From assembly GCF_014055005.1 (NCBI RefSeq), contig NZ_CP059570.1, positions 496,001 to 560,000 of the forward strand: a DNA stretch of 64,000 nucleotides, written 5' to 3'. Shown here in pieces: positions 37,366-45,738 of this stretch. The notes beneath the pieces were generated by a model. The model was not told where the DNA came from. It ran no database searches and was given only the letters and a program-made list of their open reading frames with translations. This DNA is from Neisseria dentiae. Its GTDB lineage: Bacteria > Pseudomonadota > Gammaproteobacteria > Burkholderiales > Neisseriaceae. Numbering within the stretch: the first letter of the stretch is position 1; every line of letters begins with the position of its first letter. The position numbers and the translations under genes are program-made.

Positions 37366-37438
37366 GTAGGTCGGGCATTTATGCCCGACATTGTTGTTTT
37401 GTTGGTTGGTTTTTGTCGGGCATAAATGCCCGACCTAC
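37366..37438. repeat. REPIN 4, at 3' end of the NYN-domain gene
   Basis: REP units at 37366-37389 and 37415-37438 in inverted orientation. The last bases provide the TAG stop of the NYN gene. Confidence 0.88.
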
Positions 37439-38562
37439 TTGAGATATACGATTTTCGTACCGTCAACACGTAGAGTTTCGGTGTCTTGCAAATGTTGAAA
37501 TAGTTTTTCGGTTTCTTCGTCGCTGCATCTGGTATGCGCTTTGATTGTGTTACTCAATGCGCTTACTTTACTCGGGCGTTTACCTTTAGCAACAGATAAT
37601 GCGGCAATGACTTTTTTCCACATGGTTTCATCAGGTTGATAATTTTCAGGCTGCTTTACGGCCGGTTTCGGTTTGGGTCCGGGAAAGGGGCCATATTCAA
37701 TTTTACCGCTCTCTTGCCGGATTAAATTCTGTTCGCGCAAATGCCGTGCAAATGCTTGAATATCGCCTTGATTAATGCGTAAACAAAATGCATCCGCCCG
37801 ACTTTGTACGGCTGCCTGAAAATCGGCGTAGTTTTTCGGTTTTATCTGCAAAATATAGCGTTGGATTTTTTGCAGCAAATCGGTATCACCGATATGGTAA
37901 GACACAACATCTTGTTCATTAATACTAATCAGGTTTTGTGCTTTGAGTTTGTTGGTAATGGCAACAACAATCTTCATACACTCTTCGTCTATTTTGCCTG
38001 TCAGTAAATCACACAAAATATGCTTACGTAGATTTTGCTGCAAATTATGCAGGCGGCTGGGGCGGAAAGCATCAGGTTGGCGTAAAGCGGTTAAGGCCGC
38101 CTGAAAATAAGGGGATAAAGATTGATGCGGCTTAGGTGCAGTTTCAGGCTGCTGATTGCCGGCTATCTGCGGCGTTGGCGGTGTGGCAGTGATTTTTTCA
38201 TACTGCACTTCATCTATATTTGCCAAGCGGACAATGCCTTGTGCGTGTTGGCTTTCTAAAATGTGTTCTACCAAAATGTCGTAGCCGCCGTCGCGCGAGA
38301 GTATGCCGATTTGGGCATTGGGGTCGGAAGCGGTAATCTGCCCGAGATAGTAGCTTAAGTAGAAATCCAATGCGTTCTTGCCTGTTTTCTGCAAATGAAC
38401 GAGATGGGTACGTTCGCCAAAGCGCAATAGCGATTTCACTAAGCTAACCGGCAACATTTTATGTACGACACCTAAAAACAACCAAATATGCGTATCATCA
38501 GGCGGTAATTTATCTAAGTTTTGCGGTTGGACGTTTTCAAAATCAATTAGTAAGTGTTTCAT
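37435..38562 (-). CDS. NYN (PIN-like RNase) domain protein
   Basis: From ATG 38562 the product is 375 aa: MKHLLIDFENVQPQNL, then KTGKNALDFYLSYYLG and GILSRDGGYDILVEHI. These carry the acidic residues of the NYN/PIN-like nuclease fold at residues about 1-140, followed by a Pro/Gln-rich linker and helical C-terminal segments (WKKVIAALSVAKGKRPSKV) that could be winged-helix RNA-binding modules. The family is usually linked with RNA cleavage; the target is unknown. The longer frame starting at 38616 begins with translated REP sequence (MSGINARPT) and is rejected. It lies with RAYT inside the hrpA interruption and contains ggctgcctgaa-like and ggccgcctgaa-like DUS relatives. Confidence 0.75.
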   Translation of the reverse strand: MKHLLIDFENVQPQNLDKLPPDDTHIWLFLGVVHKMLPVSLVKSLLRFGERTHLVHLQKTGKNALDFYLSYYLGQITASDPNAQIGILSRDGGYDILVEHILESQHAQGIVRLANIDEVQYEKITATPPTPQIAGNQQPETAPKPHQSLSPYFQAALTALRQPDAFRPSRLHNLQQNLRKHILCDLLTGKIDEECMKIVVAITNKLKAQNLISINEQDVVSYHIGDTDLLQKIQRYILQIKPKNYADFQAAVQSRADAFCLRINQGDIQAFARHLREQNLIRQESGKIEYGPFPGPKPKPAVKQPENYQPDETMWKKVIAALSVAKGKRPSKVSALSNTIKAHTRCSDEETEKLFQHLQDTETLRVDGTKIVYLK

Positions 38563-38590
38563 AAATTTAAATTTTATTGTGAGCAAATCA

Positions 38591-38665
38591 GTAGGTCGGG
38601 CATTGATGCCCGACATTATTTTGCATTACGTATTGGTTTTCGTCGGGCATAAATGCCCGACCTAC
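38591..38665. repeat. REPIN 5, between NYN gene and hrpA N-part
   Basis: REP units at 38591-38614 and 38642-38665 in inverted orientation. A TG-type DUS (38671-38682) and an AG-type DUS (38686-38697) follow immediately. Confidence 0.88.
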
Positions 38666-38686
38666 ATATTTTCAGACAGGCATTTT

Positions 38687-40081
38687 TCAGACGGCCTCCT
38701 CCACCGCTCCCAGTTCCAACAACACCTGAAACCCGTCATTGATATACCGCTGGTCGGGTGCTTCGAGAAACGGGAACGCCGCCACATCGCCCAGGTTCAG
38801 CGCGGCCATGCGCAGGATTACTGCCGCCAGATTGCTGCGGATGATTTCGGGGTCGGTAAACGCGCTGCGTTGTTCAAAATCTTCTTCCGAATACAAGCGG
38901 ATACACACGCCGGCGGAGACGCGGCCGCAGCGGCCGGAACGCTGGCGGGCGGCGGCCTGGGAGATTTTTTCCACATGCAGCTGCTCCACTTTGGCGCGGG
39001 CGGAATAGCGTTTTACCCGCGCCAGGCCGGTGTCGATCACATATTTGATGCCCGGCACGGTGAGCGAGGTTTCGGCGACGTTGGTAGCCAGCACGATGCG
39101 GCGTTTGCTGCCGTTGGGGTGGAAGATTTTGTGCTGTTCGGCATTCGACAAACGGGCGAACAGCGGCAGGATTTCGTCGTGGCGGCGCAGCGGTGATTTG
39201 CGCAGGGCTTCGGCGGCTTCGCGGATTTCACGTTCTCCAGGCAGGAATACCAGAATATCGCCGCTACCCAAATGCGCCAACTCGTCGGCGGCATCGACGA
39301 TGGCATCTGCGATTTCGATTTCCGCTTCGTCTTCGTCTGCCGCGTGCAGCGGCCGGTAAAGGATTTCGACGGGATAGGTGCGCCCGCTCACTTCCAGCAC
39401 GGGGGCGTTGTCGAAGTGCTTGGAAAAACGCTCGGCATCGATGGTGGCCGAGGTGATGATGATTTTTAAATCGGGGCGGCGCGGCAGCAGTTGTTTCAGG
39501 TAGCCCAGCAGAAAATCGATGTTCAGGCTGCGTTCGTGCGCTTCGTCGATGATGATGGTGTCGTAGGCGGTGAGGTAGCGGTCGGTTTGCGTTTCGGCGA
39601 GCAAAATGCCGTCGGTCATCAGTTTCACATAGGCATCGCGCGAGGTGTTGTCGTTAAAGCGCACTTTGTAGCCGACCGTTTCGCCGATGTTGCTGCCCAA
39701 TTCTTCGGCAATCCGCTCGGCAACGGAACGTGCGGCCAGGCGGCGCGGTTGGGTGTGGCCGATTAAGCCTGCGGCGCCGCGCCCGAGTTCCAAGCAGATT
39801 TTCGGCAGCTGTGTGGTTTTGCCCGAACCGGTTTCACCGCAGATGATGGTTACTTGGTTGTTTGCAATGGCGTTTTTGATGTCGTCCAACCGCTCGTGCA
39901 CCGGCAGCGTGCCGTCGTACTGCGGCTTGGGCAGCGCGGCTTGGCGTTTGAGAAACGCCGCGTGCGATTTTTGGTATTTTTGCTGCACCGCTTCCAAGCC
40001 GCCGAAACGTTTCGGGTTTTTGAAGGCGTTTTGCAGGAAATGGCGGTCGCGGGCGAGGGTTTGGGATAAATCGGGCTGCAT
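38687..40081 (-). CDS. hrpA: DEAH-box RNA helicase HrpA, N-terminal part (gene split)
   Basis: The 464-aa frame holds the whole helicase core: Walker A GETGSGKTTQLPK near residue 82, DEAH in IIIDEAHERS near 175, SATIDAERFS, and motif VI QRSGRCGRVSAGVC. The product ends LLELGAVEEAV, where a DUS (aggccgtctga) supplies the TGA stop; uninterrupted HrpA proteins continue here into the part found at 33714-36599. It may still make an ATPase/helicase core without the accessory domains. In other bacteria HrpA acts on RNA and stalled or collided ribosomes. A DUS hairpin upstream separates it from sppA. Confidence 0.9.
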   Translation of the reverse strand: MQPDLSQTLARDRHFLQNAFKNPKRFGGLEAVQQKYQKSHAAFLKRQAALPKPQYDGTLPVHERLDDIKNAIANNQVTIICGETGSGKTTQLPKICLELGRGAAGLIGHTQPRRLAARSVAERIAEELGSNIGETVGYKVRFNDNTSRDAYVKLMTDGILLAETQTDRYLTAYDTIIIDEAHERSLNIDFLLGYLKQLLPRRPDLKIIITSATIDAERFSKHFDNAPVLEVSGRTYPVEILYRPLHAADEDEAEIEIADAIVDAADELAHLGSGDILVFLPGEREIREAAEALRKSPLRRHDEILPLFARLSNAEQHKIFHPNGSKRRIVLATNVAETSLTVPGIKYVIDTGLARVKRYSARAKVEQLHVEKISQAAARQRSGRCGRVSAGVCIRLYSEEDFEQRSAFTDPEIIRSNLAAVILRMAALNLGDVAAFPFLEAPDQRYINDGFQVLLELGAVEEAV

Positions 40082-40130
40082 GGAGTAAAGGTGGAAAGTT
40101 CTGCTAAAACAAAGGGTGTAGATTATAACA

Positions 40131-40163
40131 GAAGGCCGTCTGAAAAGTTTTCAGACGGCCTTC
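40131..40163. terminator. Inverted DUS terminator between sppA and hrpA
   Basis: A long perfect palindrome, gaaggccgtctgaaaa and its complement around one base, lies downstream of sppA on the minus strand. Confidence 0.8.
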
Positions 40164-40181
40164 TGTTTGCAGCAGGGCGGT

Positions 40182-41186
40182 TTACCAGATTTTGCTGCCT
40201 GCGGCTTCCAATCCTGCTGAAATGCCGGCGCGCAGGTGGCGGCCGAAGAGTTGGCTGAGGCTGTCTTCGGGGGTGTAGTCGACGATTTTCGGGGCTTTGA
40301 TCACATCGCGCGACACGCTGTAGATGCTGCCGTAGCCGTCGATCAGGCCGGCGGCTTTGGCTTCGTTGCCAGTGTAGATGCGGCCGCTGAAAATATCAGG
40401 GTTTTCTTTTTCTTTCAGGCGGTTGCCGCGGCCGAGTTTGACGGCTTTGATGAATTCCTGATGAATGTCGGCGAGCATCTGCTCCCAAATGCGGGTTTGT
40501 TCGGGCGTTTCGGGAGAGAACGGGTCGCCCATGCCTTTGTTGCTGCCTGCGGTTTTGAGGCGGCGTTTCACGCCGAGTTTGTCCATCAGGCCGGTGAGGT
40601 CGAAACCGCCGCCGATTACGCCGATGCTGCCGATCATGCTGGAGGGGTCGGCGTAGATTTTGTCGGCGGCGGCGGCGATGTAGTAGCAGCCTGATGCGCA
40701 AACGTCTTCGGCAACCACATAAAGCGGGATGTTGCGGCTTTTATATTCGCTTTTCAGGCGGCGTATTTCGTTAAAGGCGGTGTTGGACACCACGGGTGAG
40801 CCGCCGGGGCTGTTGGCGCGGATGATGATGCCTTTGACTTTGTTGTTTTTATAGGCTGCTTCGAGGCTGTCGCGCAGCATGGCGGTTTGGTCTTCATATT
40901 CGTCGCCGATGGCGCCGGTGAGGGAAATGACGGCGGTGTGTTCTTCGGATATGTTAACCAGTTGGTTGGCGGGGGTGCTTTGGCTGCTGCTGCACGAGTT
41001 GGCGGCGATGGCCAGAAATACCAGCACCCACAGGGCGCGCCAAAGGTTGCGCCAGAAGCGGGCGCGGCGCTGCTCTTTATAGGCTTCGAGCAAAACGTCG
41101 CGCAGGGTGTTGCGCTCCCAGCTTTCGCCTGCGCCGGGGTTGGCGGGCGGTGTGTCGTTGTTGTTATTACGGATGCGGTATTGCAT
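40182..41186 (-). CDS. sppA: S49-family signal peptide peptidase
   Basis: The 334-aa short-form SppA is anchored by one N-terminal membrane segment (ALWVLVFLAIAANSC, about residues 51-65). It cleaves remnant signal peptides in the inner membrane. RANSPGGSPVVSN, EDVCASGCYYIAAAAD (catalytic Ser) and MIGSIGVI are present, with the lysine base likely in the DKLGVKRRLKTAGSNKG region. Gene-end hairpin at 40131. The first residues (MQYRIRNNNNDTPP) are polar and cytoplasmic. Confidence 0.9.
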   Translation of the reverse strand: MQYRIRNNNNDTPPANPGAGESWERNTLRDVLLEAYKEQRRARFWRNLWRALWVLVFLAIAANSCSSSQSTPANQLVNISEEHTAVISLTGAIGDEYEDQTAMLRDSLEAAYKNNKVKGIIIRANSPGGSPVVSNTAFNEIRRLKSEYKSRNIPLYVVAEDVCASGCYYIAAAADKIYADPSSMIGSIGVIGGGFDLTGLMDKLGVKRRLKTAGSNKGMGDPFSPETPEQTRIWEQMLADIHQEFIKAVKLGRGNRLKEKENPDIFSGRIYTGNEAKAAGLIDGYGSIYSVSRDVIKAPKIVDYTPEDSLSQLFGRHLRAGISAGLEAAGSKIW

Positions 41187-41257
41187 AAAACGGGCTTTCT
41201 GATAATGAAATGCCGTTTATTGTAGGCGAATCGAGACCGTCTGAAAACCGAGCGTTG

Positions 41258-41273
41258 CTAGGGTCTGTCGACA
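41258..41273. repeat. Solitary IS5-family end sequence
   Basis: ctagggtctgtcgaca matches the CTAG target plus the outer end of the IS at 772-1580. No second end or transposase is found nearby; the rest of this 280-base gap shows only a single DUS and no gene. It is probably a scar or a fragment. Confidence 0.55.
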
Positions 41274-41465
41274 ATTAACGCAACGGCGGTATTTTTGGTC
41301 AAAATCCCCCGTCTGCGGCGTTAAAAATGCTCGCAAGGTGTTCAACCTTGCTGCGCTTTTTGCCTTGCATCTGCGGATTTTCCCTCAAAAAACCGCTTCG
41401 CAAGCCTTCTGACTACACTCCCTAGTGCGGCTTTCAGACGGCCTGTATTTTTCGGTTTGTTTGCT

Positions 41466-41906
41466 TTAGTTGCAGAATTTGCCGATATCGGCATCATAAC
41501 GTTTGATGAATTCGTCGCGGTTGGCCACGCGGGCGGTTTCGGCAAACTGGCGGTTGAGACGGGCGGTTTTGCAGTTGTCTTCTTTCTGCTGGCGGTTTTG
41601 CTCTTCGATTTTCTTGTTTTGCTCTTCGATTTTTTTGTTTTCTTGGCTGATGGCGTCGTTGAGCTGTTTTTGTTTGTCGGCCAGCGAGCCTTCGCCTTCG
41701 GCGGCTTGGGGGGCGGGCGGCGGGGTAACGGTGCGGGTGCGCACGTTAACGGTTGATGCGTTGGAAACTTTCAGGTTTTGCGGCACATCGGAATAGCTGG
41801 TGCTGCCGTTTTTGTTTTTCCATGTGTAAACCTGGGCGGCGGAAAACTGCGCCGGCAGCAGCAGGCAGGCGAGAACGGCGGTGCAGACGGTGCGGGTAAT
41901 GTGCAT
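41466..41906 (-). CDS. DUF4124 domain periplasmic protein
   Basis: The 146-aa product has a signal peptide (MHITRTVCTAVLACLLLPAQFSA), then the DUF4124 motif AQVYTWKNKNGSTSYSDVPQ, a short proline-rich link and a long Gln/Glu/Lys coiled-coil segment (ISQENKKIEEQNKKIEEQ). It ends DADIGKFCN. The family is exported and of unknown function. Neighbours sppA and guaB give no functional hint. Confidence 0.82.
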   Translation of the reverse strand: MHITRTVCTAVLACLLLPAQFSAAQVYTWKNKNGSTSYSDVPQNLKVSNASTVNVRTRTVTPPPAPQAAEGEGSLADKQKQLNDAISQENKKIEEQNKKIEEQNRQQKEDNCKTARLNRQFAETARVANRDEFIKRYDADIGKFCN

Positions 41907-42169
41907 GGTTTTTCTTTCTTTGGTATGTTTTCGGAATAGGTTTTCAGACGGCCTTTATTATATTGTTAAATCAGGTAAGTGTCATAACAAGTACATTATT
42001 TGGCGATATAAAGGCCGTTACTGTTTGTATGGTTACAACGGTGGCGGCTTGGCGGCGGCGGTGTAATTTTCTTAAATTTTAGGTGTTTTGCAGCGGCAAA
42101 CGGCTGTTAAGCGGGCGGCGGATTTGGTACAATGCCGTGCATCTTGCACAAACTGAAAGCCTGAGCATC

Positions 42170-43633
42170 ATGCGTATCGTTGAAAAAGCCTATACCTTTG
42201 ATGACGTTTTGCTGGTTCCCGCACATTCCCAAGTGCTGCCGCGCGACGTTAAACTCCAAACCCCGCTCACACGCGGAATCACGCTCAACACCCCCTTGCT
42301 CTCCGCCGCGATGGATACCGTAACCGAAGCCCGCCTGGCCATTTCGATGGCGCAGGAAGGCGGCATCGGCATCATCCACAAAAACATGACGCCCGAGCGC
42401 CAGGCCAATGCCGTGGCCAAAGTGAAGCGCCACGAAAGCGGCATCGTGAAAGACCCGGTAACCATCAAGCCCGAAATGCTGATCCGCGAGTTGGTGGAAA
42501 TGCTCTCGAAACGCAAGCGTAAAATGTCGGGCCTGCCGGTGGTGGAAAACGGCAAAGTGGTGGGCTTGGTAACCAACCGCGACCTGCGTTTTGAAAAACG
42601 CCTCGACCAGCCCGTTTCGGCGATTATGACCCCGCGCGAGCGTCTGGTTACCGTGCCGGAAGGCACGTCTATCGAAGATGCGCGCGACGTGATGCACGAG
42701 CATAAGGTGGAGCGCGTATTGGTGGTGAACGGCGATTGGGAGCTTAAGGGCCTGATTACCGTGAAAGATATTCTCAAAACCACCGAGTTTCCCAACGCCA
42801 ACAAAGATTCAGACGGCCGCCTGCGCGTGGGCGCGGCGGTGGGCGTGGGCGCGGATACCGACGAGCGCGTGAAAGCGCTGGTTGAAGCGGGTGTGGACGT
42901 GATTGTGGTCGATACCGCCCACGGCCACAGCCAAGGTGTGCTGGATCGCGTGAAGTGGGTGAAACAAAATTACCCGCAGGTGCAGGTAATCGGCGGCAAC
43001 ATCGCCACCGCGCAAGCCGCGCGCGATTTGGTGGCAGCCGGCGCGGATGCGGTGAAAGTGGGCATCGGCCCCGGCTCCATCTGCACCACCCGTATCGTGG
43101 CGGGCGTGGGCGTGCCGCAGCTGACCGCTATCCACAATGTGGCCGAAGCCTTAAAAGGCACGGGCGTGCCGCTGATTGCCGACGGCGGCATCCGTTTTTC
43201 GGGCGACATCGCCAAAGCGCTGGCCGCCGGTGCGCACTGCGTGATGTTGGGCGGTATGTTTGCCGGCACCGAAGAAGCGCCGGGCGAAATCGAGCTGTAT
43301 CAGGGCCGTTCGTATAAGTCTTACCGCGGCATGGGTTCGCTGGGCGCGATGAGCCAGGGTTCGAGCGACCGCTACTTCCAAGATAAGGAAGACAGCGCCG
43401 ACAAATACGTGCCCGAAGGTATCGAAGGCCGTGTGCCCTATAAAGGCCCGATTGTGCAGATTATCCACCAACTGGTTGGCGGCCTGCGTTCGAGCATGGG
43501 CTATCTGGGCTGCAAAACCATTGCCGAAATGCACGAAAAAGCCGAGTTTGTGGAAATCACCGCCGCCGGCATGAGCGAATCGCACGTTCACGATGTGCAG
43601 ATTACCAAAGAAGCACCGAACTACCACCGTTAA
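42170..43633 (+). CDS. guaB: Inosine-5'-monophosphate dehydrogenase
   Basis: The enzyme oxidises IMP to XMP with NAD, the first committed step of GMP synthesis. From ATG 42170 (MRIVEKAYTFDDVLLVPAHS) it is 487 aa, the standard length. Two CBS domains lie between about residues 90 and 205 (KDPVTIKPEMLI, IMTPRERLVTVPEG). The catalytic loop GPGSICTTRIVAGVG carries the cysteine, and GYLGCKTI and the flap (RYFQ, GIEGRVPYKG) follow. The upstream frame from 42083 is not part of the protein. Confidence 0.97.
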   Translation: MRIVEKAYTFDDVLLVPAHSQVLPRDVKLQTPLTRGITLNTPLLSAAMDTVTEARLAISMAQEGGIGIIHKNMTPERQANAVAKVKRHESGIVKDPVTIKPEMLIRELVEMLSKRKRKMSGLPVVENGKVVGLVTNRDLRFEKRLDQPVSAIMTPRERLVTVPEGTSIEDARDVMHEHKVERVLVVNGDWELKGLITVKDILKTTEFPNANKDSDGRLRVGAAVGVGADTDERVKALVEAGVDVIVVDTAHGHSQGVLDRVKWVKQNYPQVQVIGGNIATAQAARDLVAAGADAVKVGIGPGSICTTRIVAGVGVPQLTAIHNVAEALKGTGVPLIADGGIRFSGDIAKALAAGAHCVMLGGMFAGTEEAPGEIELYQGRSYKSYRGMGSLGAMSQGSSDRYFQDKEDSADKYVPEGIEGRVPYKGPIVQIIHQLVGGLRSSMGYLGCKTIAEMHEKAEFVEITAAGMSESHVHDVQITKEAPNYHR

Positions 43634-43640
43634 CCGGTAT

Positions 43641-43672
43641 CGAGGCCGTCTGAAACGTTTCAGACGGCCTCG
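43641..43672. terminator. Inverted DUS terminator after guaB
   Basis: cgaggccgtctgaaa and its complement around two bases, 8 bases after the guaB stop. Confidence 0.85.
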
Positions 43673-43770
43673 TGTCAGGCTGCGGCTTGACATCAAACAA
43701 GTTTTACCCGATTTGCCGCGCAAACACTCGTTTCGGGAAGCGCGAATCGGTATAATCGGCGCCGTAATAT

Positions 43771-43878
43771 TTATAGTGAAACAAAATAAGAGCGAGACAA
43801 GGCGACGAAGCCGAAGACAGTACAGGCAGTACGGCAAGGCGAGGCAACGCGGTATCGTTCTTATTTTGTTTTACTATA
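43771..43878. repeat. Correia repeat enclosed element
   Basis: The 108-bp element begins tatagtgaaacaaaataaga and ends in the complement (ttattttgttttactata). Its core contains gacaaggcgacgaagccg, cagtacggcaaggcgaggca and related Correia core sequence. It lies about 90 bases upstream of eno. Correia elements can carry promoters or become RNase III-processed hairpins in transcripts. Confidence 0.85.
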
Positions 43879-43964
43879 TTTCAGCAGAGCGGCTTCAGGT
43901 TCGGTTACAAAGCCGTCTGAAAAAGATTTTTCAAATGTAACAGCTTAACTTTCAGGAGACTTTA

Positions 43965-45251
43965 ATGAGCGCAATTGTTGATATTTTCGCCCGCGAAATT
44001 CTGGATTCACGCGGCAACCCCACCGTTGAGTGCGACGTATTGCTGGAAAGCGGCGTAATGGGCCGCGCCGCCGTGCCCAGCGGCGCCTCCACCGGCCAAA
44101 AAGAAGCCCTGGAGCTGCGCGACGGCGACAAAAGCCGCTATCTGGGCAAAGGCGTATTGCAGGCGGTGGAGCATGTTAACAACGAAATCGCCCAAGCCCT
44201 GATCGGTTTGGACGCTTCCGAACAAAGCTATATCGACCAAGTGATGATCGAATTGGACGGCACCGACAACAAAGGCCGCTTGGGCGCCAATGCCACCTTG
44301 GCCGTTTCGATGGCCGTTGCCCGCGCCGCCGCCGAAGACGCCGGCCTGCCGCTTTACCGCTACTTGGGCGGTGCCGGCCCGATGGCCATGCCCGTGCCGA
44401 TGATGAACGTGATCAACGGCGGTGCACACGCCAACAACAGCCTCGATATCCAAGAATTCATGATTATGCCCGTGGGCGCAAAAAGCTTCCGCGAAGCCCT
44501 GCGCTGCGGTGCCGAGATTTTCCACGCCCTGAAAAAACTGTGCGACAGCAAAGGCTTCCCCACCACCGTGGGCGACGAAGGCGGCTTCGCACCCAACCTG
44601 GGCAGCCACGAAGAAGCCCTGCAACTGATGCAGGAGGCCGTGAGCGCCGCAGGCTACACGCCCGGCGAAGACGTGTTGTTTGCCTTAGACTGCGCTTCCA
44701 GCGAATTCTATAAAGACGGCAAATACCACCTGAGCGCCGAAGGCTTGGCCCTGAGCAGCGAAGAGTTCGCCGACTACCTCGCCAGACTGGCCGACACCTA
44801 TCCCATCATCTCCATCGAAGACGGCATGGACGAAAACGACTGGGCAGGCTGGAAACACCTCACCGAAAAACTCGGCAAACGCGTGCAGCTCGTGGGTGAC
44901 GACCTTTTCGTAACCAACCCCAAAATCCTGGCCGAAGGCATCGAACAAGGCATCGCCAACGCACTTTTGGTTAAAGTGAACCAAATCGGCACCCTGAGCG
45001 AAACCCTCAAAGCCGTTGACTTGGCCAAACGCAACCGCTACGCCAGCGTGATGAGCCACCGTTCGGGCGAAACCGAAGATTCCACCATCGCCGATTTGGC
45101 CGTGGCCACCAACTGCATGCAGATTAAAACCGGTTCCCTGAGCCGTTCCGACCGCATGGCCAAATACAACCAGCTGCTGCGTATCGAAGAAGAGCTGGCC
45201 GAAGCCGCTTACTACCCCGGCCGCGCCGCGTTTTACCAACTGGGCAAATAA
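43965..45251 (+). CDS. eno: Enolase
   Basis: The enzyme interconverts 2-phosphoglycerate and phosphoenolpyruvate in glycolysis. The 428-aa product has AREILDSRGNPTVECDV, VPSGASTGQKEALELRDGD, the metal ligands in ALDCASSEFY, SIEDGMDENDW and VGDDLFVTNP, and the signature LVKVNQIGTLSE followed by SHRSGETED. CAGGAG-type ribosome site before the ATG. ftsB follows 10 bases later. Confidence 0.98.
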   Translation: MSAIVDIFAREILDSRGNPTVECDVLLESGVMGRAAVPSGASTGQKEALELRDGDKSRYLGKGVLQAVEHVNNEIAQALIGLDASEQSYIDQVMIELDGTDNKGRLGANATLAVSMAVARAAAEDAGLPLYRYLGGAGPMAMPVPMMNVINGGAHANNSLDIQEFMIMPVGAKSFREALRCGAEIFHALKKLCDSKGFPTTVGDEGGFAPNLGSHEEALQLMQEAVSAAGYTPGEDVLFALDCASSEFYKDGKYHLSAEGLALSSEEFADYLARLADTYPIISIEDGMDENDWAGWKHLTEKLGKRVQLVGDDLFVTNPKILAEGIEQGIANALLVKVNQIGTLSETLKAVDLAKRNRYASVMSHRSGETEDSTIADLAVATNCMQIKTGSLSRSDRMAKYNQLLRIEEELAEAAYYPGRAAFYQLGK

Positions 45252-45261
45252 GGCGTAACGC

Positions 45262-45537
45262 ATGAAGTGGGTAACACTGGTTTTAATCGCCGCCATCACA
45301 TGGTTCCAGTACAGCCTTTGGATTTCCAAAGGCGGCTGGCGCGATATGTGGCGCTTGCAGGATAAAGTAGCCGAACAAGGAGAGAAAAACCAGGCACTCA
45401 CCTTGCGCAACAACGCCTTGCAGGCGGAAGTGGACGACCTCGCCAAAGGGCAGGACGCCATCGCCGAAATTGCCCGCGTGGATTTGGGCTATATCCAAAA
45501 CGGAGAAACTTATTACCGTTTGGTGTACCGCCGCTGA
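45262..45537 (+). CDS. ftsB: Cell division protein FtsB
   Basis: The 91-aa bitopic protein has one N-terminal membrane helix (WVTLVLIAAITWFQYSLW) followed by WRLQDKVAEQGEKNQALTLR, a coiled coil, and the conserved ARVDLGYIQNGETYYRLV end. It links FtsQ and FtsL in the divisome at the inner membrane. Placement directly behind eno is widespread in beta- and gammaproteobacteria. Confidence 0.93.
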   Translation: MKWVTLVLIAAITWFQYSLWISKGGWRDMWRLQDKVAEQGEKNQALTLRNNALQAEVDDLAKGQDAIAEIARVDLGYIQNGETYYRLVYRR

Positions 45538-45554
45538 TTTGTTTTGGTTGGAAA

Positions 45555-45591
45555 AGGCCGTCTGAAAGATAAGTTTGCTTTCAGACGGCCT
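45555..45591. terminator. Inverted DUS terminator after eno-ftsB
   Basis: aggccgtctgaaa and its complement with an 11-base loop, followed by caattttt. Confidence 0.8.
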
Positions 45592-45664
45592 CAATTTTTG
45601 TATAGTTAAACCACTTGTTTATATGAACTGTTATTAAAATTCATTGGCTTAACTATAAGGTTTT

Positions 45665-45701
45665 AGGTCGTCTGAAAGCAAATTAATCTTTCAGACAACC
45701 T
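45665..45701. terminator. Hairpin with degenerate DUS after amiC
   Basis: aggtcgtctgaaa (the DUS variant known from the N. mucosa group) pairs with tttcagacaacct. It lies downstream of the minus-strand amiC gene. Confidence 0.6.
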
Positions 45702-45738
45702 GTATCGTAGCATGGCTTATAAACGTACTTCGACGGAG

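Noticed and set aside
38563..38616. Upstream extension of the NYN gene to 38616
   Set aside because: The extra residues are a translated REP palindrome (MSGINARPT); MKHLLIDFEN at 38562 is the natural start.
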